The notes: a model not told the origin generated them from the sequence alone. Shown: positions 45,754 through 55,730, counted from the stretch's first letter. The stretch: 59,749 nucleotides of DNA from JBLHLB01 sp047618505 (GCA_047618505.1 JBLHLB010000002.1:1-59749), one strand, 5' to 3'. A program made the numbers and translations.

Positions 45754-47141
45754 GAGGTCGCGACCCGTCGGAAGCCACTTGCGCGTGTGCGCGGGCCAAA
45801 GCCACCCGGCACCAGGTAACGCACGGGTTCACGCGTACCAATTCCCCGTGTGGGATACTTGTGCTCGTCGCGCATCTCCTCGCGGGCGAGCTTGGAGAAT
45901 ACAACGATCAGGGCAACCCAGTGATAGAAGAGGTCGAAGTGCGCACGGTTGAGGAAGGCCGCGCCGACGACGAAGGCCATCATCGTGGCTTCGAACATCG
46001 TCGCGTAGTTTATGATCCAACTGGAGAAGTATCGCTGACGCGCCTCTTTTCGAATCCTCCAACAAGTCCATAGGGAGGATAAAATCAGGAATCCATAGAT
46101 TCCAAGACACAGTGACCCTGCTTCCGCCCAGACCTGGAAATAGGAACTGTGGGCCACAATGATCGCGGTCCCCGCCTTCTCGCCAGGCGATGGATCGTCG
46201 CAGTACTCTAGGTAGTGCTGCGGGAACTTTCCGAAGCCAACGCCGAACCACGGATTATCGAGGGCCATGTTGGTAGCGATGCCCCAGGCCCGCAGGCGAC
46301 TCGCAGCGGAGCCCTCTTCCGTTGGAGCACTAATCGTGGAAAGGCGATCGGTGTATTCCTTAGGCGCCAAGAGGAGCGCGATCATGCCTAGGAGCACTCC
46401 GATACCAATGCCCATGAAGCGGTTGCGTGAACGCCAGATCAACACGCCAATGGCAGCGGAGACCGACAGGAAACCACCCCGGGATTGAGTCAGGCCCACG
46501 GCCAGGATGGTCAAGGGCAAGCAGAACCAGAAGGCCTTGCGCAATTCCTCGCGACGTTCCGTCCAACCCAGGATGAATAGGATCGGGACCCCCATGGCCA
46601 GCGCCATGGCGAGGTCGTTGTTGTCCGCCAACATCCCGCCGGGCCCAATTAGAATTGGCGCACCACCACTAAAGATGCCGCCGATACCGCTCTTGACCCC
46701 ATAGAACCCCAGGGACAACCCAATGATCCACACCATGATTCGCAGGCGCTCACGGTCTCGGACGAGACCCGTGGTAAAGAGCGCAACCAGGACGATCTTG
46801 CCGAACTCGATGTAGCGTCCGCGCTGGACACCAGCTGCATAGGAAGTTGCGTTGACCGACATCAACACGCCTATGCCGAGAAGGGCGACCATCAGGATCA
46901 TGGCCCAGTTGCGGATGTCATCCTTCTGGAAGAACGCTTTCCTATCTTTCGAGAAGAGCCAGCCGGAGTACATCAGGGCAGCGACGGCGAAGGACCAGCG
47001 CTGCTCTTTTGCGAAACCCCAGCTAAGATCCTGGACCCGCATGTAGGCCAGCCAACTGAACACGCACAACCCAACGAAGGGTCGCTTGAAACACGACGGC
47101 ATCAGTCCCACCAGGACGAGGCAGATAATGATGTCGCGCAT
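45750..47141 (-). CDS. O-antigen ligase-like membrane protein, exosortase-A-associated type
   Basis: This 463-residue protein has about ten or eleven membrane segments. The motif LTQSRGGFL and the large periplasmic loop (about 275-335, with GVGFGKFPQHY and HSSYFQVWAEAG) match the O-ligase/polymerase family of exosortase-A clusters. It joins or polymerises lipid-linked glycan at the outer face of the inner membrane. The C-terminal 50 residues are soluble and basic. Its stop codon TAG coincides with a 14-base match to the end of the CTAG repeat family. Confidence 0.92.
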   Translation of the reverse strand: MRDIIICLVLVGLMPSCFKRPFVGLCVFSWLAYMRVQDLSWGFAKEQRWSFAVAALMYSGWLFSKDRKAFFQKDDIRNWAMILMVALLGIGVLMSVNATSYAAGVQRGRYIEFGKIVLVALFTTGLVRDRERLRIMVWIIGLSLGFYGVKSGIGGIFSGGAPILIGPGGMLADNNDLAMALAMGVPILFILGWTERREELRKAFWFCLPLTILAVGLTQSRGGFLSVSAAIGVLIWRSRNRFMGIGIGVLLGMIALLLAPKEYTDRLSTISAPTEEGSAASRLRAWGIATNMALDNPWFGVGFGKFPQHYLEYCDDPSPGEKAGTAIIVAHSSYFQVWAEAGSLCLGIYGFLILSSLWTCWRIRKEARQRYFSSWIINYATMFEATMMAFVVGAAFLNRAHFDLFYHWVALIVVFSKLAREEMRDEHKYPTRGIGTREPVRYLVPGGFGPRTRASGFRRVATS

Positions 47142-47207
47142 GGAAACTCGGGGGTCCGGGACGTCCCCAGACTCCCGGGGGAGACGGAGCCGTCACCTGG
47201 GACTGGG

Positions 47208-48836
47208 CTACATCAGAAGCGTGCGGAACTTCTCGATGACGGCGGTGACCTGAACTGGCAACTTGTTGGGAAATACGGCCCAAATCCAAGTGAACCAGGC
47301 GAGGCCGCCCAGGATGACTGCGCTCGACAACCCCACGAGGGCACGTCGAGCCTGCTGGCGGCGAGACTCGATGGTGGTCACGATTTGATCCACCGTGCCG
47401 AGCACGGGGATAGCCATGACCTGGGCCACTTCAGAGACGGTTCGGTAGGAGTTGCGGGCATACTCTGCCGCCATGGCAATAGAGAGGCCCAGGGCAAGTC
47501 CGACAAAGGCCGACAGGATCACAAGCATGACCGTGTTCGGCTCCTTAGGTGAACCGGCCACTTCTGGATCACGGGTGATCTGATAGGGCACAGGGAAGGC
47601 CTCGAGTTGCACGAGGGCACGCTCCTTGGCGTTTAGATCCTCCCAGGTCTGCCGGTTGGCGATCGTCCTCTCCTCGAGGATCTCACTCAAGTCAAAGAGC
47701 TCTGCCATGGAGCTGATGGCCTGGCTGCGCTCGTTCTTCAGATCATCAATAGAGTCCTGCAACCGCACCTCCCGCGCGCGGAGGCCGCGACTTATTGCGC
47801 GGGCGTTATCTTCAGATTGCTTTAGATCCGGCAAGGCTTCGTTCGGAACCTGGGGCCTTTCCTGGGTAATCCGTATCTCCTCCGCCGCCAAGCGGGTCTG
47901 AATATCCTCGATCTGCCGATCGATACGCTTCCAGTCCGTGTTGGTCGGAAGCATGTTGTTCCGCTCCAGCTCCAAATCCGCAATAAGCAGTTCTGCGCCC
48001 TCCCTTAGATCGAAGAGATTCCCTTCGATATCCGCGGGGATGTACTCGTCCGCTGCCTCGAGTAGTTCACTCGCAACGAGGAGCACTTCCTCAGCCGTGG
48101 CGATGTCCGCTTGCACATCCAAGAGCTGCTGCTCTTCGTAGGCCACGCGCTCATAGATCGGATCCGCCTGGGAGTCGGCCGGCCCGCGCCCCAGGGATTG
48201 CATAGGGTTGATACCGATTTCCCGCGCCAGGGCGTTGTACTCCTGCATCGCCTTCCGTTTGGCTAGCAGAGTCTCATCGTAGGCGTCCTGGAAGTTATCC
48301 CGCCCCGCTTGCAAACGGGTACTTTCCGCCTGCACCACTTCACGAACCCACTTGTTGATCAAGTCTTCCAGGAAATTCACAGCGCGCTGCCCGTCCACAT
48401 CGCGGTATTCAATGTCCACAAAGGTCGAGCCTTCGTTCCGTCGCTTCTCGATCTGGGCCACCCGCATGTTGCCCTGGATGCGGTCGATCCAGTCGCGGCG
48501 ACCTTCGGCGTCAGCAATCGTGTATTCAGGCCAGAGGGAGGCCTGCTCCTCCACCACAGTCTTGATACGGATATAACTGGTCAGGTGCGATGCGATGTTC
48601 TGCACCTCACGCTGCACGGCGCTGCCGATCCTGTCGCGGGCGTTGGGATCCACCTCAGGCAGCAGACCTTCCAACAGCTCAACCTGAGTTGTGATCACGT
48701 ACTGCTTCGGCACCAAGACCGCGAAGACCGTCCCCAGGGCCAACACGAAGATCGCCGGCATTACGATCTGCCAACGGCGCCTGCGCAACACGCGCAGGAA
48801 CTCTTGCAGTTGTCCGGAGGAACCGACGTCAGCCAT
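47208..48836 (-). CDS. Polysaccharide chain-length determinant, Wzz/GumC-like
   Basis: This 542-residue protein has an N-terminal membrane segment (about 23-42), a long coiled-coil periplasmic region (about 100-430, rich in Glu, Arg and Leu) and a second segment at about 453-473. A further C-terminal segment around 508-528 is unusual. No BY-kinase domain follows, so tyrosine-kinase control would need another gene, and none is in the window. The protein sets polymer length together with the Wza-like partner encoded 43 bases upstream. Confidence 0.9.
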   Translation of the reverse strand: MADVGSSGQLQEFLRVLRRRRWQIVMPAIFVLALGTVFAVLVPKQYVITTQVELLEGLLPEVDPNARDRIGSAVQREVQNIASHLTSYIRIKTVVEEQASLWPEYTIADAEGRRDWIDRIQGNMRVAQIEKRRNEGSTFVDIEYRDVDGQRAVNFLEDLINKWVREVVQAESTRLQAGRDNFQDAYDETLLAKRKAMQEYNALAREIGINPMQSLGRGPADSQADPIYERVAYEEQQLLDVQADIATAEEVLLVASELLEAADEYIPADIEGNLFDLREGAELLIADLELERNNMLPTNTDWKRIDRQIEDIQTRLAAEEIRITQERPQVPNEALPDLKQSEDNARAISRGLRAREVRLQDSIDDLKNERSQAISSMAELFDLSEILEERTIANRQTWEDLNAKERALVQLEAFPVPYQITRDPEVAGSPKEPNTVMLVILSAFVGLALGLSIAMAAEYARNSYRTVSEVAQVMAIPVLGTVDQIVTTIESRRQQARRALVGLSSAVILGGLAWFTWIWAVFPNKLPVQVTAVIEKFRTLLM

Positions 48837-48879
48837 GGAATTTCAGGGGTCAGGTTGCGACCCCGGGGGAAGAAAGTTG

Positions 48880-49686
48880 TTAGAAGCCCGAGAGGCGCTG
48901 GTTGCCGAAGCGGTTCCCCTGCAGCTGGAACAACAGCTGGAAGATCTGGCGGAAGATTGACGTGAAGGGTGCCAAGATGCCGGAGATGAAGTCTGCGATC
49001 TCCTGCATAAAGGTCGGCGGCACGTAGATGATGTCGAACTCTTCGATGGGCCAGTTGTCGGTTGAATCCCCCTCCAGCCAAACGGCCGCAACGTCCAAGG
49101 TGGCAATCATGGGATCCAAGGGGTCCGCGCGGATCAGTCGCACGAGGCTCAGGTTCGCGCTATAGGCTTTGGGGCCAGCCGCGAGGACCGCCTCCATCAA
49201 AGTGATATCGCCCAGGAACGGTTTGGGTCCGGGGGCACTGACTTCCCCCAGCACGTAGTACATGCGACCGCCACCGGTCTCGATCGAGACCCGTATGTCA
49301 ATCTCCTTGAAGTAGCCCGAGAGCTTCTGCGTCAGGGTCGTCTCGATCTCAAGGGCCGACATGCCTGCCACGAAGACCTGCCCCGCCTGGGGGATGTCAA
49401 TGGCGCCGTCGATACCGACAGTCCGGAGCCCACGTAGGCCCTCGTCATTTAGATCCTCGAAGGCAACCCGATCCCCCACCAACACGTACTCCGCGTCCAC
49501 CGAACGGCCCGAATAGCGCCTGCCAAACCCCTTCTGAACGGCCTGCTGGAGGATGCGCTTGTCCGCGTTCAGCGAGCTGCATCCCACCAGAATCTGAGCC
49601 CCTAGAGTTGCCCAGAAAGTAAGCATCAGCGCCGTGAGAGCGGAGTGACGACGCGGCTGAAGAAGGGATTGCACGATTCGGGACAT
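48880..49686 (-). CDS. Polysaccharide export lipoprotein, Wza-like
   Basis: This 268-residue outer-membrane lipoprotein starts at ATG 49686, with AAAGG 5-9 bases upstream, and has a lipobox ILVGC (Cys36). A Poly_export domain (about 55-140, YVLVGDRVAF and GAIDIPQAGQVFVAG) and one SLBB-like domain (about 145-215, YYVLGEVSAPGPKPF) follow. The C-terminus ends with an amphipathic hydrophobic stretch, as in Wza, where it forms the outer-membrane barrel. The longer ORF start at 49764 lacks a ribosome-binding site and displaces the signal peptide. Confidence 0.92.
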   Translation of the reverse strand: MSRIVQSLLQPRRHSALTALMLTFWATLGAQILVGCSSLNADKRILQQAVQKGFGRRYSGRSVDAEYVLVGDRVAFEDLNDEGLRGLRTVGIDGAIDIPQAGQVFVAGMSALEIETTLTQKLSGYFKEIDIRVSIETGGGRMYYVLGEVSAPGPKPFLGDITLMEAVLAAGPKAYSANLSLVRLIRADPLDPMIATLDVAAVWLEGDSTDNWPIEEFDIIYVPPTFMQEIADFISGILAPFTSIFRQIFQLLFQLQGNRFGNQRLSGF

Positions 49687-49722
49687 GGGGACCTTTGGTT
49701 CTCTACCCGCGGGTCTCACCCT

Positions 49723-49740
49723 CCAGTCTGGGGAGACTGG
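49723..49740. promoter_or_regulatory. Hairpin in the 5' leader of the export operon
   Basis: CCAGTCT-GGGG-AGACTGG is a perfect 7-bp stem with a 4-base loop, 37 bases before the wza-like start. It may affect mRNA stability or translation. No function is proven. Confidence 0.35.
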
Positions 49741-49955
49741 GGAAAAGCGCGCGGAGCGGGACATTCCTGTTTCGACAGGATGGCCTTAGGGGTTGAACGG
49801 GAGAAGCACCGAGCCCCGAAAGAGGCCTCAGTGAGGAGGTTTCCGGCTCCCCGAAGCTCCATCTGGCCAATTGCAGGACTCTTTGGATCAAAGGACAGCC
49901 GCATCAGGGCGGATAAGGAACGCTACAAAGTCGCTTTCCACTTCTACGCCGTTCC

Positions 49956-50984
49956 TCAAGAACCGTATTGCCGCTGATAGTACTCGCGGTACGCCCCACT
50001 TCGAACTCTCTCGAGCCACTCCGCATTATCTTGGTACCAGCGGACCGTCAGGGGCAGCGCTTCCTCGAAGGTGAAGCGCGGCTCCCAGCCAAGGTCGGCC
50101 TTGATCTTGGAGGCGTCAATGGCGTACCGGCGGTCGTGCCCGGGGCGATCCGCGACGTAGGTGATCAGGCTCTCGGGCTTGCCGAGGTTCTCCAGGACCA
50201 GCCGAACGATGTCCAGGTTCGGGTACTCGTTGTTGCCACCGATGTTGTAGACCTCGCCAGTCTCTCCACGCTCCAGCACCGCAAGAATGGCCTCGCAGTG
50301 GTCCTGCACATAGAGCCAATCGCGGATGTACATACCGTCTCCGTAGATCGGCAGAGGCTTGTCCTCGGAGGCGTTGGCGATCAACAGGGGGATCAATTTC
50401 TCGGGGAACTGGTAGGGCCCGTAGTTGTTCGAGCAACGCGTGATCAGCGCTGGGAAGTCGTGGGTCTTGACCGCCGCCCGCACGAGCAGATCGCTAGCGG
50501 TTTTGCTGGCGGAATAGGGCGAATTAGGCGCCAGGGGTGTTGTCTCTGTGAAGAAGCCCGTCTCTCCCAGGGAGCCATAAACTTCGTCAGTGGAGACATG
50601 CACGAAGCGCTCCACACCGGCAACTCGGGTTGCGTCTAGGAGGATCTGCGTTCCAACGACGTTGGCCTGCACGAAGGGCAGCCCCGATTCGATCGAACGG
50701 TCCACGTGACTTTCGGCAGCGAAGTGAACAACCGAAGTGGCTCCATCGTCGCCGCAGGCTTCGAGGGCGCGCGCAACATCTTCAGGCTTGCAGATATCTC
50801 CGTGCACGAAGGTGTAGTTCGCATGCCCCTCGACTTCCGTTAGGTTTTCAAGGTTGCCGGCGTAGGTCAGGCTGTCGAGGTTCACGACACGCCAATCGGG
50901 CCGTGTTTCAACCAAGAGGCGGACGAAGTTAGAACCGATGAAACCGGCTCCACCGGTGACCAAGATTGAGCGTGCGTTCGACAT
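49956..50984 (-). CDS. rfbB: dTDP-glucose 4,6-dehydratase
   Basis: This 342-residue extended short-chain dehydrogenase has the NAD motif TGGAGFIG (10-17), FAAESHVDRS, STDEVYG and the catalytic YSASK. RCSNNYGPYQFPEKLIPL is the RmlB signature. It makes dTDP-4-keto-6-deoxyglucose. It is the third gene of an rfbA-rfbD-rfbB series for dTDP-deoxysugar supply to the polysaccharide cluster. Confidence 0.97.
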   Translation of the reverse strand: MSNARSILVTGGAGFIGSNFVRLLVETRPDWRVVNLDSLTYAGNLENLTEVEGHANYTFVHGDICKPEDVARALEACGDDGATSVVHFAAESHVDRSIESGLPFVQANVVGTQILLDATRVAGVERFVHVSTDEVYGSLGETGFFTETTPLAPNSPYSASKTASDLLVRAAVKTHDFPALITRCSNNYGPYQFPEKLIPLLIANASEDKPLPIYGDGMYIRDWLYVQDHCEAILAVLERGETGEVYNIGGNNEYPNLDIVRLVLENLGKPESLITYVADRPGHDRRYAIDASKIKADLGWEPRFTFEEALPLTVRWYQDNAEWLERVRSGAYREYYQRQYGS

Positions 50985-51040
50985 CTCGTTAGAGCTTTTG
51001 GAATCGAGGAAGGGAAAAAGAGCAGAAGGATCCGTGCGAG

Positions 51041-51961
51041 CTAGGTCGTAACCAAGCCCTCCGCGCGAAGAAAATCATCGAGGGCCTGCTGCCAAGAAAC
51101 AAGGCTACGCCCGCGCAGGGCAGTCAATTTTGCGCAGGCCATGACGCTATAGGCCGGACGTGGCGCCGGCCGCGGAAACTCCTCGGTAGTGCAGGGATCG
51201 ACGGGCGTTTCGTCGCCGCACAAGCGCAGTGTTTCAGAGGCCAGGTCAAACCAGGTGGCTTCCCCTTCGCAGGCAGCGTGGTAGACCCCCGCTTCCCCCT
51301 GGAGCAGCACATCCCAGAGGGCTGGGGAAAGCTCGAGTGTCGTCGTCGGCGCGCCGCGCTGATCGTCGACAACACGCAGGCGCTCGTTGGACTTCGCCAG
51401 GCGCAGCATTGTGCCGGGAAAGTGATTACCGCGCGGACCGTAGAGCCACTGGGTTCGCACTACGCGCACCCCCGTTGGATAGACGGCGCGCGCGAGCTGC
51501 TCCCCCTCGAACTTCGTGCGGCCATAGACGCCCAAGGGAGAGGGCTTATCCTCCTCGACATAGGGCGAGCGCTGCGTGCCGTCGAAGACAAAGTCGGTAC
51601 TGACCAGCACCATGGGGATGTCGCGCGCGGCACAGGCCCGGGCAAGATTCTCCGGCGCCAGGGCGTTCACCCGGCGCGCTAAGTCTTGCTCTTCCTCAGC
51701 CTTGTCCACGGCCGTGTAGGCCGCGCCGTGGATGATCCCGGTCAAGGGCGTACCCTTGTCCTCCTCGCGAGCGAAGAGTGCTTCGACCCGGGCCATGTCG
51801 GTCAGATCTTCCCCCACCAGCGCGACGTCGGGCGCCGTGTCGAAGCGCGCCCCCACTAAATCGGTCCCGATGGCGTCGATCCCCTCGGGAACATCCAGTA
51901 ATAGTTGGCTGCCCAACATGCCGGCGGCGCCGGTGACCAGAACTCGTTGACGTTGACTCAT
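51041..51961 (-). CDS. rfbD: dTDP-4-dehydrorhamnose reductase
   Basis: This 306-residue NAD(P)-dependent reductase has GAAGMLGSQ near the N-terminus, AAYTAVDKAEEE, STDFVFDG and the catalytic YGRTK. It reduces dTDP-4-keto-rhamnose to dTDP-L-rhamnose. The start is ATG 51961; the ORF start at 52009 would sit inside the rfbA-proximal region without conserved sequence. The 3,5-epimerase RmlC that should act before it is not present in the window. Confidence 0.95.
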   Translation of the reverse strand: MSQRQRVLVTGAAGMLGSQLLLDVPEGIDAIGTDLVGARFDTAPDVALVGEDLTDMARVEALFAREEDKGTPLTGIIHGAAYTAVDKAEEEQDLARRVNALAPENLARACAARDIPMVLVSTDFVFDGTQRSPYVEEDKPSPLGVYGRTKFEGEQLARAVYPTGVRVVRTQWLYGPRGNHFPGTMLRLAKSNERLRVVDDQRGAPTTTLELSPALWDVLLQGEAGVYHAACEGEATWFDLASETLRLCGDETPVDPCTTEEFPRPAPRPAYSVMACAKLTALRGRSLVSWQQALDDFLRAEGLVTT

Positions 51962-51989
51962 CGTATGGGGATCCGCGCTCCCCGGTCCT

Positions 51990-52721
51990 CTATTCAGAAA
52001 GGTTGGCACCGCCTTCCGACACGAGCTCCGCCGCCTTTAGCAGGGAGTCGAAGGTGCCGGCATCGGTCCACCAACCGTCGAGGACGTCGTAGGTCATGGA
52101 CCCATCCTTCAGGTACCAGTTGTTCACATCCGTGATCTCAAGCTCGCCGCGTTCCGACGGTTCCAGGTTCTGGATCACGTCGAAGACGCGCTTGTCATAC
52201 ATGTAGATTCCAATGACCGCGAGATTGGAGATGGGCTCCTTGGGCTTCTCGATGATGCCGACAACTTTGTCGCCGTCGAGTTCCGCAACACCGAAGCGTT
52301 CGGGGTCGTGGACTTCCTTGAGGATGATTTTTGCGCCCTCGCCCTGTGCCTCAAAGTCAGCCACTGCCTTGGAGATGTTGCGCTCGATCAAGTTGTCCCC
52401 GAGGACAACGCAGATGTCACTGCCCTTGGCCCAGTGTTCACACAACCCCAGGGCCTCCGCGATGCCACCTTCGCCCTTCTGATAGGTGTAGTTCAGGTGC
52501 TTCAATCCGAAGTCTGAACCGTTCCCCAGGAGACTCAAGAAGTCCCCGGACTTCTTGCCCCCAGTGACGATCATGATGTCCGTCACCCCGGCGTTAACCA
52601 GAGTTTGGATCGGATAGTAGATCATCGGCCGATCGTAGACCGGCAGCAGGTGCTTGTTGGTGATCTTGGTCAGCGGGTAAAGCCGCGTGCCGAGTCCGCC
52701 GGCAAGAATTACGCCTTTCAT
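51990..52721 (-). CDS. rfbA: Glucose-1-phosphate thymidylyltransferase
   Basis: This 243-residue nucleotidyltransferase begins MKGVILAGGLGTRLYPLT and has YDRPMIYYPIQ, GDNLIE and EKPKEP. It lacks the C-terminal 45-50 residues of E. coli RmlA, matching the short-form thymidylyltransferases. It makes dTDP-glucose, the first step of dTDP-rhamnose synthesis. It leads the rfbA-rfbD-rfbB set, downstream of a 171-base gap. Confidence 0.95.
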   Translation of the reverse strand: MKGVILAGGLGTRLYPLTKITNKHLLPVYDRPMIYYPIQTLVNAGVTDIMIVTGGKKSGDFLSLLGNGSDFGLKHLNYTYQKGEGGIAEALGLCEHWAKGSDICVVLGDNLIERNISKAVADFEAQGEGAKIILKEVHDPERFGVAELDGDKVVGIIEKPKEPISNLAVIGIYMYDKRVFDVIQNLEPSERGELEITDVNNWYLKDGSMTYDVLDGWWTDAGTFDSLLKAAELVSEGGANLSE

Positions 52722-52844
52722 CGGAAAATGGAGCGAGGCGCCCGGGACAAACCGAGGCGCGAGTTTAAGGGTGCTGCCCAGGCACCTAGGAGTGCCGGCC
52801 AGTGAGGGGAATTCAACGCCGTGGAGCGCCGATATACGTGTGCT

Positions 52845-52895
52845 GGATCAATGATCCTGTTGGAATGCTAGTTCGCGCGAAGCTCGGAACGACTA
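52845..52895. promoter_or_regulatory. Palindromes between the epimerase gene and rfbA
   Basis: GGATCA-A-TGATCC (52845-52857) is a perfect 6-bp palindrome, and GCTAGT...ACTAGC flanks a GTTC/GAAC pairing at the epimerase stop. One may terminate the epimerase transcript and the other could be an operator ahead of rfbA. Confidence 0.3.
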
Positions 52896-53852
52896 GCCCC
52901 GCGCCCCAGCCCCCTGGGTCTCGTGATACCAAGCGACGAATTTCTTGAGCCCAGCCGCAAGTGAGGTTGAGGGGTTGTAACCCAGTTCTTTCTTCGCGCG
53001 CGTGACATCCGCATAGGTGATCGTGACATCACCGGGCTGCAGGGGCTGCTTGTCCAACTTGGGTTGAACCCCGAGAGCCACGCCGATGCCGTCCACAAGC
53101 TCCACCAGGGAGATAGTTTCGGACTCCCCCAAATTGAAGATGCGATAGCCCTTGGGTTGGTCGATGGCGCGCACAACTCCGTCGACGATATCGCCCACGT
53201 AGGTGTAGTCGCGACGCGTTGTGCCATCACCAAAGAAGGGAATAGACTCCCCCGCCAGGGTCATGCGCACAAACTTGTGGATGGCCATCTCCGGTCGCTG
53301 ACGCGGCCCATAGACCGTAAAGAAGCGCAGGCAAGAGATCGGGTTGCCGTAGAGATGGTTGTGGGTATAGGCCAATAATTCCCCGGCGCGCTTGGTCGCG
53401 GCATAGGGAGAAATCGGCTGGTGAATGTCATCCACCTCAGCAAAAGGCACCTTGGTGTTGCCACCATAGACGCTCGAGGAAGAGGCGAAGACCATGCGCG
53501 TCCCAGGACGTGTCTCCATCAACTTCAGGAGGATCTGCGTGCCGCGCACATTGACATCGGAATAGAGCAGCGGGTCCGCCAGGGACGGGCGCACGCCGGC
53601 CATGGCCGCCAGATGCAACACAACATCGAAGTCATGCTCACTGAAGAGCTTTTGCAGGCCCCGCTCATCGCGCAAGTCGCCCTCGACAACGAGGGCACCG
53701 GGCAGATGCTCGAGGTTTCCGCGCTTGATCGCGGGGTCATAGAAGTCGTTGAAGTTGTCGAGCACGACAACTTCATCCCCGCGGCCAAGCAGGGCTTCAC
53801 TGACGTGAGAGCCGATGAATCCGGCACCGCCGGTCACGAGGATCTTGGTCAT
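52893..53852 (-). CDS. NAD-dependent sugar-nucleotide epimerase, UDP-glucuronate 4-epimerase-like
   Basis: This 319-residue extended SDR has TGGAGFIGSH (7-16), the UDP-glucuronate-epimerase-type loop DNFNDFYDPAIKR, ASSSSVYGG and the catalytic YAATKRAGE. TVYGPRQRPEMAIHKF is also typical of that subgroup. It probably converts UDP-glucuronate to UDP-galacturonate for the polysaccharide. It begins 36 bases after glmS. The exact epimerase specificity is inferred. Confidence 0.88.
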   Translation of the reverse strand: MTKILVTGGAGFIGSHVSEALLGRGDEVVVLDNFNDFYDPAIKRGNLEHLPGALVVEGDLRDERGLQKLFSEHDFDVVLHLAAMAGVRPSLADPLLYSDVNVRGTQILLKLMETRPGTRMVFASSSSVYGGNTKVPFAEVDDIHQPISPYAATKRAGELLAYTHNHLYGNPISCLRFFTVYGPRQRPEMAIHKFVRMTLAGESIPFFGDGTTRRDYTYVGDIVDGVVRAIDQPKGYRIFNLGESETISLVELVDGIGVALGVQPKLDKQPLQPGDVTITYADVTRAKKELGYNPSTSLAAGLKKFVAWYHETQGAGARG

Positions 53853-53888
53853 TGGAATGGGAGGGGGTCCAGCAGGGGTAACGGGTTG

Positions 53889-55730
53889 TCACTCAACCGT
53901 GACGCTCTTAGCCAGGTTGCGCGGCTTATCAATGTCGCAGCCCCGGGCCAAGGCAATGTGATAGGAAAACAGCTGAAGCGGCACCACATTTAGGATGGGT
54001 GACATCCAACGGGAGATGTGCGGAACGTCCACCGCCTCGTCTGCAACGGCCAGACATTCCGGAGCGGAGCCAATCACAATCACGTGGCCGCCGCGGGCGC
54101 GAACCTGTTCGATATTTGAGCGCACCTTATCCGCCAGGTCGCCCTTGCTCGCCAGGGCAACGGTGGTCATGCCAGGCTCGATCAGGGCGATGGGCCCGTG
54201 CTTCATCTCGCCCGCCGGATAGCCTTCGGCATGGACATAGGAGATCTCCTTGAGCTTGAGGGCACCCTCCAGGGCGATGGGGAAATTGATCCCACGTCCT
54301 AGGAAAATGAACCCCTTAGCGTTCGCGTGCTCCTCGGCGATGCCTTGGATGCGCTTAACTTGGTCCCGCGCCAGCATGTGCTCTAGGGAAGCGCGCAGCC
54401 CCTTCAGATCTGCGATGCAAGCTCGACCGTCCTCCACCGACAGGGTGCCTCGGGCGCGGCCCAGGCGAATCGCCAGCAGCATGGATGCGACCACCATGGC
54501 CACGAAAGCCTTGGTGCTGGCCACGCCGATTTCAGGTCCCGCCTCGAGCTGAATCGCTGCCTTGGACTCGCGCATCATCGTGCTGCCAATCGCATTGCAA
54601 AGGCAGATAGGATCGGCACCGCGAGAAATTGCCAACCTCAGGGCCGCCAGTGTGTCCGCTGTTTCACCCGACTGGCTGATACCCAGGACCATCGAATTCG
54701 GTGAGAGCACGGGGTCGCGATAACGAAACTCCGATGCGAAGTCCACGTCGACCGGTACGCGTGCAAGGCCTTCGATCAGGTACTTGGCGACGTGTCCGGC
54801 ATGGAGCGCCGTGCCGCAGGCAACGATCTGCACTCGATCGATAGCGCGCAGAGCCTCATCGGAGAAGGCCTCGCCCTCTAGGCGCACATCACCGGCCTCG
54901 GCATCCAGTTTGCCCTGCATGGTGCGCGCGACGACGTCGGGCTGCTCATGGATCTCTTTGAGCATGAAGTGCGCGTAGCCGCCGAGATCGGCCTCTTCCG
55001 AATCCCATTCGATGTGTCGAATCGGTCGTTCCACGGGCTTGCCCGCGCGATCGGTGATGCGCATTTCCCCCGGGGATAGGATCGCCATGTCGCCGTCCTC
55101 AAGGAAGCAAACATCGCGAGTGTGCGGCAGCAGGGCCAAGACGTCCGAAGCAAGGTAAGCCGCGTCCTCGGTCACAGCGACACACAGGGGCGGCCCCTCG
55201 CGCGCGCAGACCAGCTTGGGAGATTCCGAGTTCATCAGCACCGCTGTGGCGTAGTAACCGTGCACTCGATTCAAAGCGCGACGCAACGCTTCCTCCAGAA
55301 CATGACCTGCTTCTACTTCGCGCCCCACGAGGTGGGCGAGTACTTCCGTGTCCGTTTCGGACAGGAATTCGACTCCGGCACCGATCAACTCCTGACGCAG
55401 CTCCAGGTAGTTCTCAATGATGCCGTTGTGCACCAGAGCAATCCGGCCAGCCGCATCCCTGTGGGGGTGTGCATTTACATCCGTCGGCGGACCGTGGGTA
55501 GCCCATCGAGAATGACCGATGCCTGCGCGCACATCATTCAGGGAACCATCTGACAGGAGCTTCTCAAGGTCGTCGATACGCCCGGCGCGCTTTGAAATAA
55601 CCAGCTCTTCACCGACCAAGACGCCCAAGCCCACGGAATCATATCCACGGTACTCCAACACGCGCAAGCCTTCCACGAGGGCCCCTAGGACCGGCTCGTT
55701 AGGCCTTAGAACTCCGACTATGCCGCACAT
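53889..55730 (-). CDS. glmS: Glutamine-fructose-6-phosphate aminotransferase
   Basis: This 613-residue enzyme makes glucosamine-6-phosphate. Cys2 is the glutaminase nucleophile (MCGIVGV), followed by LEYRGYDSVG, HSRWATHG and HNGIIENY. Two SIS sugar-isomerase domains follow (about 290-460 and 460-613), with the C-terminal KSVTVE ending. No glmS ribozyme is expected or seen in the 76-base leader. Its place among sugar-nucleotide genes suggests dedicated amino-sugar supply for the polysaccharide, but it may also be the cell's main copy. Confidence 0.97.
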   Translation of the reverse strand: MCGIVGVLRPNEPVLGALVEGLRVLEYRGYDSVGLGVLVGEELVISKRAGRIDDLEKLLSDGSLNDVRAGIGHSRWATHGPPTDVNAHPHRDAAGRIALVHNGIIENYLELRQELIGAGVEFLSETDTEVLAHLVGREVEAGHVLEEALRRALNRVHGYYATAVLMNSESPKLVCAREGPPLCVAVTEDAAYLASDVLALLPHTRDVCFLEDGDMAILSPGEMRITDRAGKPVERPIRHIEWDSEEADLGGYAHFMLKEIHEQPDVVARTMQGKLDAEAGDVRLEGEAFSDEALRAIDRVQIVACGTALHAGHVAKYLIEGLARVPVDVDFASEFRYRDPVLSPNSMVLGISQSGETADTLAALRLAISRGADPICLCNAIGSTMMRESKAAIQLEAGPEIGVASTKAFVAMVVASMLLAIRLGRARGTLSVEDGRACIADLKGLRASLEHMLARDQVKRIQGIAEEHANAKGFIFLGRGINFPIALEGALKLKEISYVHAEGYPAGEMKHGPIALIEPGMTTVALASKGDLADKVRSNIEQVRARGGHVIVIGSAPECLAVADEAVDVPHISRWMSPILNVVPLQLFSYHIALARGCDIDKPRNLAKSVTVE

